Positions 1 through 7,926 of a stretch of 49,732 nt of DNA are shown here, in pieces. Position 1 is the stretch's first letter; every line of letters begins with the position of its first letter. This DNA is from Nitrospinota bacterium (lineage in GTDB: Bacteria; Nitrospirota; Nitrospiria; Nitrospirales; UBA8639). Location: contig JACZVJ010000007.1 in assembly GCA_022572725.1 (NCBI GenBank), positions 1 through 49,732 of the forward strand, given 5' to 3'. The notes below the pieces were generated by a model, which did not search any database, was not told the DNA's origin, and saw only the letters and a list, made by a program, of their open reading frames with translations. Both the position numbers and the translations under genes were made by a program.

Positions 1-1638
1 GCGAGGCACGTGGTAACTATTCAGTTCCGTCCAGAAGGTCAGGCGATCCGGCAGGGTGAAGTCGTAGACTTTGACGGACACCGGCAGGCTGATGTCATTG
101 GACCCTTCCACAGAAACCGTGATGGCACCCTGGTACAGGCCGGGCGAGGCAGTTTTCGGGATATAGATGTCCACGTAGACGGTCTGGTTATTTTGCGTGG
201 CGATGCCTCGTTGGGTGTCCGGAATGGTAAAAGCTTCCCCAGCTTGTATGGGGATGGCGTAGGCGGGCTGCCACTTGCCGCTTTTGTTCCGTGCATACCA
301 GTTTTTGTACAGCTCGATGTCGGATAGTTGAATCGTCGTCTTGTCGGGCCCTTTGAGTGCCTGCGGGACGATTATAATGTTGTGCAGGCTACCGTCGGTG
401 ATTTTTTCCACGCATAGTTGAAAGGAGACATATTCCCCGCGTGCACCAAACAGGCGGATGTGTTTTCCATTAAACACCGCGTTGGATTGTTTGTAATGGT
501 TGCCCGTGCCAATGTCCGCGAACATGGGTTTGGCCTGCTCAGGGCTGATCTTGATGAGGCCTGGCAGCGCCCATACGCGGAACAGATTATCCTGCTGCGA
601 GGGAGGCTGCCCCGGACCCGGTGCGTGCAACGCCGGAAGTTTTGGCTGACGCGCAAGTTTTGGCGAAGTGGTCACTTCGATGTTGGCCGGTGGGGATGTC
701 TGGCCGCTGCGGGCTACAGCGATGACTTGAAGGGCCCCTTTCTCAGACGGCGGCATATCTTCGAGGTAGAAGACGGTTGGGCCCTGCGCGGAGGGATGTT
801 TCACTCGCCAGCGGTCGATCGGTGTGCCGTTCCATTGCAGTCGCCAGCAGAAGACGTTGGGGTCAGGCTGAATGGTGACCTTGAGCGCGCCGCTGTGAAT
901 GTGTGCGCGTTCAATGGCCGGTTCGACCTTGATGGTGGGAGCGGCGGGTTTCGTGTCCAGAATACCGCCCAGTTCCACTTGCACATAGGGTGCCCGGCCC
1001 CTAGATTCGCGGCTGTAAATGAAGTTGTTGTGATAGGAAAGATTGCCACCATCAACGACTGCAAGGCCATCGGTGTCCCGGGCTATCAGCGCGTAGACCA
1101 GGTCGGGTGGGAGGTTGATTGAAATCCAGCCGTCTTGTTCTTCCTTCAGCGCCCCCCACGTGGCGAGAGTGTTCCCGGAAGTCATAATTACATCGGCGAA
1201 ATGTGAGCCTTTCCAGGCCCAGTGTTTTTGGGGGTTTGAGGAGGCATACCACCACGTGGCACCGTCAGCTTTCAGAAAGAATGGGGTGGCGTGGCCTTCC
1301 CTCCAGTCCTGGTTGACGGTGGAGACACGGAGATGGCGCATCCGGTGGGCACCAGCGGGCTTCAGGAACAGCTTGGCTTTTGTTACTTCACGTCCCTGGA
1401 TGCGTGACGCATCGAAGCGGATGGCGGCCATTTCCTGGATGGATTTGAGTTTGAACCGGCGGCGGTTACCTAGGCTGATATTGCGTTCATCTTCATTGGC
1501 ATCCGACAGCCAGATGTCAGCGGTGGCGGGCAGTTTGACGACATTGCCAACCTGTGCGGACACCACCTCCACTGGCGCAGTTAACAGCAGGGCGGCGGCG
1601 AGGCATAGATGCCAGGGTATCATCGGGGGATTCGGCAC
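1..1638 (-). CDS. Large secreted GH123/DUF4091-like protein, C-terminus beyond the left edge
   Basis: The minus strand is open without a stop from about 1647 to base 1, so the gene is cut by the window edge after about 546 codons. The N-terminus is a signal peptide: a hydrophobic stretch LCLAAALLLTAP followed by VVSA and QVG. Next comes a DNRLRE/disaggregatase-like beta-sandwich (roughly residues 33-215; motifs TADIWLSD, AAIRFDAS, AKLFLKPAG). A fibronectin-like segment follows, then a second sandwich (GEYVSFQLCVE, ASPGLYQGAITV, YDFTLPDRLTFW) like the domain before the catalytic barrel of GH123/DUF4091 proteins. The barrel would lie outside the window, so catalytic residues cannot be judged. 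The start is uncertain: AGAAGGA lies 9 bases before a GTG at 1638, while the ATG at 1647 directly abuts it. A role in extracellular or periplasmic polysaccharide degradation is inferred from architecture only. Confidence 0.72.
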   Translation of the reverse strand, partial: MPNPPMIPWHLCLAAALLLTAPVEVVSAQVGNVVKLPATADIWLSDANEDERNISLGNRRRFKLKSIQEMAAIRFDASRIQGREVTKAKLFLKPAGAHRMRHLRVSTVNQDWREGHATPFFLKADGATWWYASSNPQKHWAWKGSHFADVIMTSGNTLATWGALKEEQDGWISINLPPDLVYALIARDTDGLAVVDGGNLSYHNNFIYSRESRGRAPYVQVELGGILDTKPAAPTIKVEPAIERAHIHSGALKVTIQPDPNVFCWRLQWNGTPIDRWRVKHPSAQGPTVFYLEDMPPSEKGALQVIAVARSGQTSPPANIEVTTSPKLARQPKLPALHAPGPGQPPSQQDNLFRVWALPGLIKISPEQAKPMFADIGTGNHYKQSNAVFNGKHIRLFGARGEYVSFQLCVEKITDGSLHNIIIVPQALKGPDKTTIQLSDIELYKNWYARNKSGKWQPAYAIPIQAGEAFTIPDTQRGIATQNNQTVYVDIYIPKTASPGLYQGAITVSVEGSNDISLPVSVKVYDFTLPDRLTFWTELNSYHVPR

Positions 1639-1705
1639 AGAAGCCATTCCTTCTTATAAAAGCCGCGATGAAGCGCACGGTAGTGGCCCGGCAATACGAT
1701 TTGAT

Positions 1706-1930
1706 TTATTTCCCACTCTGGGATTTTCCCGGGCCCTGGTCCCGGTTCTTTTTGATCCGCTGAACTCTTTCTTTCAATTCCCGCATATACGTCTCAATGT
1801 CTTTGGGCCTCATGCCCTTTTCTTTGAAATATTTTAACGTGGCCTCGGTGAGCTGCCGGACGGGGTCCTTTCCCCCTTTCCCCCGATGACTACTTTTTTT
1901 CGCCAAGGTCAAGGGACGTGTTGTTTTCAT
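1706..1930 (-). CDS. Small basic hypothetical protein (74 aa)
   Basis: Not recognised. The product is short, rich in lysine and arginine and probably largely helical (motif YFKEKGMRPKDIETYMREL). It has no signal peptide or membrane segment. A good ribosome binding site, GAGGG, lies 7 bases before the ATG, which supports a real gene. It is the first gene on the minus strand before the large secreted protein, with about 60 bases between them, so they may share a transcript. The basic ends and central helix suggest a nucleic-acid or protein-binding role, but this is a guess. Confidence 0.55.
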   Translation of the reverse strand: MKTTRPLTLAKKSSHRGKGGKDPVRQLTEATLKYFKEKGMRPKDIETYMRELKERVQRIKKNRDQGPGKSQSGK

Positions 1931-2071
1931 GAATGAACCCTCAAAGCTGGAAATGATGCGTTTTTCAAGCTTGACAATATATTCGGATCAAGCAGTGTGG
2001 CACTGAAGGGAAATGGCATACAGGAATGGGGGATTAGTGCAACGGGGAGCTGGCCCAGGGAAACACAAGAA

Positions 2072-2099
2072 GAGCCCCACACCCGAAGGTGTGAGGCTC
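2072..2099 (-). terminator. Rho-independent terminator downstream of PEP-CTERM tail A
   Basis: GAGCC at 2072-2076 pairs with GGCTC at 2095-2099, extended inward by ACACC/GGTGT around a CGAA/TTCG loop. On the minus strand it is followed by a T-rich stretch (TTCTTGTGTTT). It lies about 70 bases after the stop codon of the PEP-CTERM remnant. A near-copy is at 47853-47879 in the same position relative to the second PEP-CTERM tail. Confidence 0.6.
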
Positions 2100-2168
2100 G
2101 CTCATCTGGATGAGACGGGAGGATGGTCGCTCATCGAGATGGTGACGGTGAAACTAAAGGTGATGGCC

Positions 2169-2264
2169 TTAGGCTCGACCCTTTCGCATCCGCCATGCCA
2201 GTAGACCCGCCACGCCTGAGCCTAAGCGCAGGATGATGCTGGGTTCAGGGATTGGAGATGTGCG
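2169..2264 (-). pseudogene. Orphan PEP-CTERM sorting-signal tail (copy A)
   Basis: The frame reads as a classic PEP-CTERM tail: the motif IPEPSIIL, a hydrophobic segment GSGVAGLLAW and a basic end RMRKGRA before TAA. These tails direct exported proteins to an exosortase for cleavage and surface anchoring. Only 31 codons are open. An in-frame TAA precedes them and no start codon is present, so the body of the protein is missing. Of the last 17 residues 15 match copy B at 47920-48111, and the flanking terminator is shared. This is best read as the surviving 3' end of a deleted or decayed PEP-CTERM gene. Confidence 0.7.
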
Positions 2265-2335
2265 TTAAAAAACATCCCGTCCCATGGCGTGCTGCGACCT
2301 TGTGAAAGGCATAACCGGGACACCTTTCATCATCA

Positions 2336-2401
2336 TTACACAAAAAGCCAGTACACATAACCGGCCAATAACAACAATCCTTTGGTAAGGATGTCGTACA
2401 T
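2336..2401 (-). CDS. Putative 21-aa single-pass membrane miniprotein
   Basis: A 21-codon frame starts MYDILTKG and continues as a hydrophobic, aromatic segment (LLLLAGYVYWLFV) to TAA. GGAGG stands about 8 bases before the ATG, one of the best ribosome binding sites in this gene-poor region. The composition fits a small bitopic membrane protein. The family is not recognised. It lies upstream of the orphan PEP-CTERM tail on the same strand, where the body of the lost gene might have been. A chance ORF with a good SD cannot be excluded. Confidence 0.4.
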   Translation of the reverse strand: MYDILTKGLLLLAGYVYWLFV

Positions 2402-2715
2402 GTCTTTGCCCTCCACATGAGGTTAAGAGTTAATGACACCAGGGTATGGGGAGACGACGTCTCCAGCTCCTATCCCTGTGGGTTTAGAAAGTTTTTCCTG
2501 AGCTAAACTTTGCGAAATCCATGCCACCCGACCTGGCACTGGCCAATCATGGATGCGTACCTCCGTAAGTTCTTGAACGATTTGAAGAAAAAATTTTCCT
2601 GGCGGGCACATTCCTTTCCATTCAAAGAATATCCCTCACCAAAAACTGGAAAAAAATCGAACGGGGAGTGAGATTGCAAGACGACGAAAGGATCAGGAAC
2701 GAAAAAATAACCGGG

Positions 2716-2797
2716 GGAAGGACAACCAATCGGGGCCTAGTAACAGGCCCAAAAACTGTCAAGGTTTCTGACAGGGGATTGTAGGAGAATTTCCGGG
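2716..2797. repeat. Diverged intergenic repeat, copy A
   Basis: About 80 bases align by eye with 49030-49108 (shared blocks include GTCAAGGTTTCTGACAG-like and GGGGATT). Both copies contain a small inverted repeat: here GGGCCT (2733-2738) with AGGCCC (2745-2750), in the other copy GGCC with GGCC. In this copy CTGTCA...TGACAG also forms an inverted repeat. Each copy lies upstream (minus sense) of a PEP-CTERM tail. The rest of 2402-3059 shows no convincing gene. Confidence 0.45.
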
Positions 2798-3059
2798 AAG
2801 TTGATTGAAGAAGGTGAAAGGCACAGGAGGGTGACCGAAGGTGGAGAAATCGTTCTCAAAGGTGTCAACGCTTCAGATAGGCAGGGGGCCCTGTGGTGAA
2901 AAAGAAGGGAAAGGGCTTAATTTAGATGGTTCTTACGGAATTAGCGTGTGTAAAAAATGATGGGTGAACGTCCGTGAGTCCCCCTCCTCCACAGGTTTGC
3001 GCAAACCCACGGAAATTCTACCACGGCAAACTATCCGAAGACCCTCCGCCCTGCGGGGC

Positions 3060-3089
3060 TTGCATTTTACGCAATTTTTCGGGTATCTG
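3060..3089 (+). promoter_or_regulatory. Candidate sigma70-type promoter of the zinc-ribbon-like gene
   Basis: TTGCAT (3060-3065) and TATCTG (3084-3089) are separated by 18 bases, about 80 bases before the next gene. Just upstream, GGTTTGCGCAAACC (2994-3007) is a perfect 14-base palindrome that could be an operator. CTGAGGCCCTCAG overlaps the -10 region. The consensus match is only moderate. Confidence 0.3.
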
Positions 3090-3165
3090 AGGCCCTCAGA
3101 AAATCCGGATACTATCAGCGTTCCACTTCGTTGGGGCACGTCGCTCCGAATGGAGGTTATTCTGC

Positions 3166-3579
3166 ATGGCAGCAGCTACGACATATGAGGCAGGTCAGGA
3201 TTGCGACTCTTATTGCACCAAGTGCAAGCTCGTTCTGGCCCATGTGATCATTGCGATGCGCGGTACCCATCCGGCAATGGTCGAATGCAAAACCTGCCAC
3301 GCAGTCCACGCGTACAAAAAAGAAGCGCCATCGGCCAAGAAAACCGGCACCAAGCGTAGTCCCACCAAAGCCAAGGCCAGGCAGGCTAAGTACCAAAACC
3401 TACTGGCGGGGCGGGATATATCTGGCGCCGAGTACTACAAAACCACGACGCTGTTTGCGGAGGCGGACGTTGTTGACCACAAAATCTTTGGGCTCGGCGT
3501 CGTGACCCAAATCCTGAGCGACAATACGATCGAAGTCATGTTCCAGGCATCCACCAAGATCTTGGTTCATGGGCGTTAA
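3166..3579 (+). CDS. Conserved-looking hypothetical protein with zinc-ribbon motif
   Basis: A soluble 137-residue protein. The N-terminal half has CxxC pairs (CTKCK near residue 17 and CKTCH near residue 41) that could bind zinc. A lysine/alanine/serine-rich linker follows (roughly residues 50-75). The C-terminal half (ADVVDHKIFGLGVVTQI ... IEVMFQ) resembles the small SH3/Tudor-like module seen at the end of UvrD-type helicases, where D-V-V-x-H-x-x-F-G-x-G is typical. This suggests nucleic-acid or protein binding. GGAGG lies 9 bases before the ATG. It stands alone between gaps, with a candidate promoter at 3060. Confidence 0.75.
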   Translation: MAAATTYEAGQDCDSYCTKCKLVLAHVIIAMRGTHPAMVECKTCHAVHAYKKEAPSAKKTGTKRSPTKAKARQAKYQNLLAGRDISGAEYYKTTTLFAEADVVDHKIFGLGVVTQILSDNTIEVMFQASTKILVHGR

Positions 3580-3882
3580 CATTTCCCACCGATGCAAGCA
3601 CATCGTCTGTCAGGAGGGGTGAAGGGGAGGGACCATGAGCCGGCTTCCCAAAGCAAAAAGTCAGTGGAACAAAGTTTTCCATGAAAGACCCACGGCAAAC
3701 TCGGAAGGATCATTTAGATAAAAGAAAACCGGAGGAGCAACGAAATGAAAGAGGACTCCTGGGCAGCAACAGGAGTCGAGAAACGGACTTGAGAATTGTA
3801 CAATCCTTCCCCGGCATTACGGCCTCCTTGACCTGGGGAAGAAACCTGTTATCGCGGGCACAAAGAGGGGAATGAGGGTCCC
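3580..3882 (+). other. Intergenic stretch with possible leader peptides
   Basis: No convincing gene. Two very short frames have plausible ribosome sites. One is 28 codons at 3635-3721 (GGAGG 4 bases before the ATG). The other is 15 codons at 3745-3792 (GGAGG 9 bases before the ATG; MKEDSWAATG...). The second contains a hairpin, GACTCCT with AGGAGTC, and could be a leader upstream of the exported protein. Both may be chance. Confidence 0.3.
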
Positions 3883-4473
3883 ATGACTATAATGGGGAGA
3901 ACCTGCTGGATTCTCTTCCTAGTATTATGCGGCTCAGGATCTGCTTGGGCTATTGAACTTTCTCCGACTCGGGATCAAATTGAGCACGCCCTGCAAGAAG
4001 GTCGCGTGGCGGCCCAAGCCCGCGTCCTGCCCAACGAGTTGTATGCCTGGTTCGGGTCTGTTGAGGAATTTGAACCCAAAGGCTTTCTGATGACTAAGAT
4101 GAATGGCTTGACCGTCCTGGCCGCCCATTTTGCCCTGCGGGGTGAGGAACCTTCACAGGGGGAGGTAGCGCGCATTCTTGATGAAGAATCGATGCTGGTG
4201 AGTGTGATCCTGTTTGGGACGACGCCTACCTTTGCCAAGGATAGTTATCTGGTGTTGAAACAGAGTGAGAAACTGGTGAAGCCGGTCAAGGTGCGGTTCG
4301 ATGGAGTGGCGAATCGAACGTCCATGTGGCCTCATTCCCCACGCTATACAGCCAAAGTGATTGCGAATTTTCGGTATGAGGATTTTGATCCTCAGGCTCC
4401 CACGACGGTGATTGTGTTCCCCAGCGAAGGGGGAGAGCGCTCGTTTGAGTTGGATTTTTCACAAGTACCTTAG
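3883..4473 (+). CDS. Exported hypothetical protein (196 aa)
   Basis: The family is not recognised. The N-terminus is a clear signal peptide: TCWILFLVLCGSGSAWA with probable cleavage before IELSP. The mature part (about 170 residues) is mixed alpha/beta without repeats, transmembrane segments or cysteines. Recognisable stretches are FEPKGFLMTKMNGL and SMLVSVILFGTTPTFAKDSYLVL. It is likely periplasmic. GAGGG precedes the first ATG; a second ATG three codons later is also possible. The stop codon TAG lies exactly at the left junction of a palindromic element. Removing that element would leave the same reading frame and stop, so the insertion looks neutral. Confidence 0.75.
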   Translation: MTIMGRTCWILFLVLCGSGSAWAIELSPTRDQIEHALQEGRVAAQARVLPNELYAWFGSVEEFEPKGFLMTKMNGLTVLAAHFALRGEEPSQGEVARILDEESMLVSVILFGTTPTFAKDSYLVLKQSEKLVKPVKVRFDGVANRTSMWPHSPRYTAKVIANFRYEDFDPQAPTTVIVFPSEGGERSFELDFSQVP

Positions 4474-4635
4474 GAGCCTGTCCAAGATTAGACTGATCTA
4501 CTGCGGTTGCGCAGGATTTGGCCAGATTTTCCGATCCTTTTCGTTCAATAGGCCCCACTATTCGCCTCAAACGATCGAAAAATCTGACTCAAACCAGCCC
4601 AACCTCGTGACGATCGCTAATCTCGGACAGGCTCC
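4473..4635. mobile_element. MITE-like palindromic element with TA target duplication
   Basis: The element has 19-base terminal inverted repeats with one mismatch (GGAGCCTGTCCAAGATTAG at 4473-4491; reverse complement at 4617-4635). It is flanked on both sides by TA (4471-4472, 4636-4637). Much of the interior is also self-complementary, for example CAGATTTTCCGATC on the left against GATCGAAAAATCTG on the right. The whole 163-base element could fold as one long hairpin. It has no coding capacity. TA duplications are typical of IS630/Tc1-mariner-type transposases, so it is probably mobilised in trans. Confidence 0.7.
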
Positions 4636-4707
4636 TAGAAAGCTTAAAGGACCTTCTCCCCAAACTCGAAGTTCCTGGTTTCCCACTGCCTTGGCTGTTG
4701 ACCTTCC

Positions 4708-6006
4708 ATGTGGTCCAGTGACTTGAAAGTCGCCGAAATCATTGCGGTTGGCTCTGAACTCCTGCTGGGAGGACGGACCGACACCAACTCGGTGTTTCTT
4801 GCCGACCTTCTTGCCCAGCAAGGGATTGAAGTCCGCTTTAAATCCGTGGTCGGCGATTCCGTTGAAGACATCGGGGTGGTTGTGAAGCAGGCTGCTTGCC
4901 GAGCCGATCTCGTTCTGTTGACCGGGGGGTTAGGGCCCACTGTGGATGATCTCACTCGGGAAGCCGTGGCTCGGGTGACGGGCCGTCCCTTGCGCCAACG
5001 GGTCCAGGCTCTACGGGCCATCAAAGCCTCCTTGGCCTCGCGAGGAGGAACTCCTACCTCTTTCCAGTTACGCCAAGCAGCGATTCCCGCTGGGGCCCGG
5101 GTTCTCCCCAATCCTGCTGGCATCGCCCCTGGGTTTGCTCTTGAGTGGCGGGGCTGTCTGGTGATTGTGCTTCCTGGGGTCCCCCACGAAGCGAAACAGC
5201 TCTTTACCGAGGTTGTTCTACCCATGCTGGCGGAGAAGGTCGGGTTGAGAGAGCCGGCCGATCGGCGGATATTGCATACCTTTGGGTTAACCGAGTCGGC
5301 TGTGGATCAACGGCTTCGGTCACTCTTTACGCAAGGGAAACATATTCGCCTTGGGGTGTTGGCCTCTCCTTTAGGCGTCACCATTTCCCTGACTTCTTGG
5401 GGTCAATCCTTAGGAGGTTCTGGCAGCTCCGGTCCGAGGAAGGCGGCGACTGGCCAGGATCGCTTAGTCGAAAAAATTCGGAGGAGATTACACGGTTATA
5501 TTTTTGCCGAGGGCCAGGATAGCATGGAGGAGGTCATTGGCCGGACCTTGACTGCACGTGGTTTGACCCTTTCCCTGGCGGAATCCTGCACCGGTGGGCT
5601 TATCGTTCACCGGCTGACCCAAGTCCCAGGGAGCTCTGCCTACGTGGAGCGGGGAGTGGTTTGTTATAGTAACCGTGCCAAAATGGAGCTGTTGGGAGTG
5701 AAGGAGAAAGACCTCATGAACTATGGTGCGGTGAGTTCGCAGGTTGCAGGGGCGATGGCCCGAGGCATCCGCAGCCGGAGCCGGACCGATCTTGGATTAA
5801 GCGTCACCGGAATCGCCGGCCCTAGCGGAGGGTCTCCCCAAAAGCCTGTGGGGTTGGTGTATGTCGGCCTTGCGACGGGACGTGGATGCTTCACTCAGGA
5901 ATACCGGTTTCATGGCGATCGGTCGTTCATTAAGCTTCGGGCCTCGCAGGGTGCCCTGGATGTCGTTCGACGGTGGCTCCCGGTGGGGATCGCAAAAGGA
6001 AAGTAG
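4708..6006 (+). CDS. cinA: CinA-like protein (COG1058 + NMN amidohydrolase domain)
   Basis: Two-domain CinA of usual length (432 aa). The N-terminal COG1058 (MoaB/MogA-like) domain has VGSELLLGG, TGGLGPTVDDLTREA and LPGVPHEA. The C-terminal PncC-type nicotinamide-nucleotide amidohydrolase domain (from about residue 270) has LAESCTGG, YSNRAKMELLGV and SVTGIAGPSGG. The family hydrolyses ADP-ribose-type nucleotides and deamidates NMN in the pyridine-nucleotide salvage cycle. The product is cytosolic. The start is uncertain because no strong SD precedes the ATG; a TTG five codons later is possible. It is followed directly by thpR and then recA, a common order for these genes. Confidence 0.93.
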   Translation: MWSSDLKVAEIIAVGSELLLGGRTDTNSVFLADLLAQQGIEVRFKSVVGDSVEDIGVVVKQAACRADLVLLTGGLGPTVDDLTREAVARVTGRPLRQRVQALRAIKASLASRGGTPTSFQLRQAAIPAGARVLPNPAGIAPGFALEWRGCLVIVLPGVPHEAKQLFTEVVLPMLAEKVGLREPADRRILHTFGLTESAVDQRLRSLFTQGKHIRLGVLASPLGVTISLTSWGQSLGGSGSSGPRKAATGQDRLVEKIRRRLHGYIFAEGQDSMEEVIGRTLTARGLTLSLAESCTGGLIVHRLTQVPGSSAYVERGVVCYSNRAKMELLGVKEKDLMNYGAVSSQVAGAMARGIRSRSRTDLGLSVTGIAGPSGGSPQKPVGLVYVGLATGRGCFTQEYRFHGDRSFIKLRASQGALDVVRRWLPVGIAKGK

Positions 6007-6603
6007 ATGGAATCTGTGAGTATCAGAACCTTTTTGGCGGTCAATCTCACCTCCGCTGTGCGGCAGGCCCTGGGCGCTAAGCAGCGCCAATTTCGGGCTG
6101 AGTTCCCGCCCATGGCGTGGGTTCGACCGGAATCGATCCACCTGACGTTAAAATTTTTGGGGAACACCGATGAAGCCCACGTGGAACCCCTCCGGCAGTC
6201 TGTTGGCCAAGCCATCAAGGATCTTTCGGGCTTTTCAGTTGAAGTCCAAGGGTTCGGCGTTTTCCCTCACCTTCGAATGCCACGCATTTTTTGGGTGGGA
6301 ATGACCGGCGAGACAGAACGATTGATTGGTTTGGTGGAACGTCTCGAAGACGCCGTGAGCCCTTTAGGGTTCCCCAGAGAACCCAAATCCTACCACCCTC
6401 ATTTGACTCTGGCTCGGATAAAGGGGCATCAGCGAGAGGTAGGCCAAGCCATTGGCGAATCAGGGGTCTTGTCTGAGTCGTTCACCTTTGGACTCCTTCC
6501 AGTTAAGCAAGTCTGCCTTTTCAAAAGCGATTTACAACCAACAGGTTCGGTGTATACGCAATTATGGGTACTTCCGCTTGTTGAGGGATGCCCAAACTCC
6601 TGA
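6007..6603 (+). CDS. thpR: RNA 2',3'-cyclic phosphodiesterase (2H family)
   Basis: Member of the 2H phosphoesterase superfamily of usual length (198 aa). The two catalytic HxT motifs are present: IHLTLKFLG near residue 40 and YHPHLTLARIKG near residue 130. ThpR/LigT enzymes open 2',3'-cyclic phosphates at RNA ends to 2'-phosphates. The ATG follows the cinA stop without a gap, and an AAGGAAAG stretch at the end of cinA can act as its ribosome site, so the two are translationally coupled. The product has no signal peptide and is cytosolic. Confidence 0.92.
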   Translation: MESVSIRTFLAVNLTSAVRQALGAKQRQFRAEFPPMAWVRPESIHLTLKFLGNTDEAHVEPLRQSVGQAIKDLSGFSVEVQGFGVFPHLRMPRIFWVGMTGETERLIGLVERLEDAVSPLGFPREPKSYHPHLTLARIKGHQREVGQAIGESGVLSESFTFGLLPVKQVCLFKSDLQPTGSVYTQLWVLPLVEGCPNS

Positions 6604-6622
6604 CATAGTGGTGAAGGGATTG

Positions 6623-6651
6623 TTGGCCTGACTCCCTTTATCCAGTATGAT
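6623..6651 (+). promoter_or_regulatory. Candidate recA promoter
   Basis: TTGGCC (6623-6628) and TATGAT (6646-6651) are separated by 17 bases, about 40 bases before the recA start. No LexA box of the CTGT-N8-ACAG or GAAC-N4-GTTC type was seen, so SOS control through these classical sites is not supported here. Confidence 0.35.
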
Positions 6652-6689
6652 AGGGTTTCTATTTTGAATTCATTCCTTCAGGAGGTTTT

Positions 6690-7772
6690 ATGAGTGAACG
6701 AGCCAGTGACAAGGATGGGAAAAAGCGGGCGTTGGAGTTGGCCCTGACCCAAATTGAAAAACAATACGGCAAAGGGGCAATCATGAAGCTAGGGGCGGCA
6801 GATGTGCAGACGGAGATCCCGGTTACCTCCACAGGGTCCTTGTCGCTGGATCTGGCCTTGGGAGTAGGAGGCCTTCCTCGTGGTCGTGTGGTTGAAATAT
6901 ATGGACCTGAGTCCTCTGGCAAAACCACCTTGTGTCTTCATGTGATTGCCGAGGCGCAAAAGAATGGAGGCGCGGCTGCCTTTATTGACGCAGAGCATGC
7001 CTTGGATACGACTTACGCCAAAAAATTAGGCGTTTCGACGGATGATTTGCTTGTGGCCCAGCCCGACACAGGGGAGCAGGCCCTGGAAATTGCCGAAACC
7101 CTGATTCGGAGCGGGGCCGTAGACGTCATTGTCGTGGATTCGGTTGCGGCCTTGGTTCCCCGAGCGGAAATTGAGGGAGAAATGGGTGATGCCCATATGG
7201 GTCTCCAAGCCCGGCTTATGTCCCAAGCTCTTCGGAAACTCACTGGCGCCATCTCGAAATCTCAAACCACCTTGATTTTCATTAACCAAATCCGGATGAA
7301 AATCGGGGTCGTGTTTGGAAACCCTGAGACCACGACTGGAGGTAACGCCTTAAAATTTTATGCCTCGGTTCGATTGGACATTCGTCGAATTGAGGCTATT
7401 AAAGATGGACAGGAGGTCACCGGCAGTCGGGTGCGAGTGAAGGTGGTCAAGAACAAGACCGCGCCCCCCTTTAAACAAGCTGAATTCGACATTATGTTTG
7501 CTGAAGGCATTTCAAAGGTTGGTGAGCTTGTGGATTTAGGCGTGGAAAAGAAAATCATCGAAAAGGCCGGAGCGTGGTATTCTTATAACGAAGAACGATT
7601 GGGACAAGGCCGTGAGGCCGTGAAGTCGTTTCTCAAGACCAACCCGGACATTGCTCAAGACATTGAACGCCAAATCCGGGAAAAGGCGGGATATGGCGTT
7701 CGAACCCCTGAGAAAAAATCTGAGGAACGGACGGAGGGGAGAAAGTCTCCGTCAGCCCGAAGCCCTGTGTGA
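6690..7772 (+). CDS. recA: Recombinase A
   Basis: RecA catalyses ATP-dependent strand exchange in homologous recombination and promotes LexA-type autoproteolysis. The 360-aa product has the typical order: N-terminal helix ([18 protein letters not shown]), Walker [16 protein letters not shown], Walker [13 protein letters not shown], the DNA-binding loop region around [22 protein letters not shown] (only positions given, about residues 155-175) and [19 protein letters not shown]. The C-terminus is longer and richer in charged residues (KKSEERTEG) than the core. GGAGG lies 6 bases before the ATG. It probably has its own promoter within the cinA-thpR-recA run. No recX follows. Confidence 0.98.
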   Translation: MSERASDKDGKKRALELALTQIEKQYGKGAIMKLGAADVQTEIPVTSTGSLSLDLALGVGGLPRGRVVEIYGPESSGKTTLCLHVIAEAQKNGGAAAFIDAEHALDTTYAKKLGVSTDDLLVAQPDTGEQALEIAETLIRSGAVDVIVVDSVAALVPRAEIEGEMGDAHMGLQARLMSQALRKLTGAISKSQTTLIFINQIRMKIGVVFGNPETTTGGNALKFYASVRLDIRRIEAIKDGQEVTGSRVRVKVVKNKTAPPFKQAEFDIMFAEGISKVGELVDLGVEKKIIEKAGAWYSYNEERLGQGREAVKSFLKTNPDIAQDIERQIREKAGYGVRTPEKKSEERTEGRKSPSARSPV

Positions 7773-7860
7773 CGTTCGTCCGCCTCTTTGGCAAACTGGT
7801 CAAACGCTGGGAGGGGGATCATCACACCTGGGTTGAGCCATGGGCCTGTTTTGAGAAGTA

Positions 7861-7899
7861 GGGCCGAGCGTAGAACATGGAGGCACCAGACTTCGGCCC
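7861..7899 (+). promoter_or_regulatory. Inverted repeat upstream of alaS
   Basis: GGGCCGA (7861-7867) pairs with TCGGCCC (7893-7899), leaving a 25-base loop, just before the alaS start. It could be an mRNA hairpin or a dyad operator. No tRNA-like T-box features were found. Function is unknown. Confidence 0.25.
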
Positions 7900-7926
7900 C
7901 TCGTGGAGAGGAACTTTTCTTCCACT

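Noticed and set aside
10-1837. Plus-strand open frames at 10-327, 418-1122 and 1115-1837
   Set aside because: They lie opposite the minus-strand secreted protein, lack ribosome sites and show no recognisable domain.
2013-2204. 63-codon plus-strand frame
   Set aside because: It is antisense to the PEP-CTERM tail and reads through the terminator; the similar frame at 47758-47955 arises for the same reason.
6601-6690. LexA/SOS box before recA
   Set aside because: No CTGT-N8-ACAG or GAAC-N4-GTTC dyad could be found.
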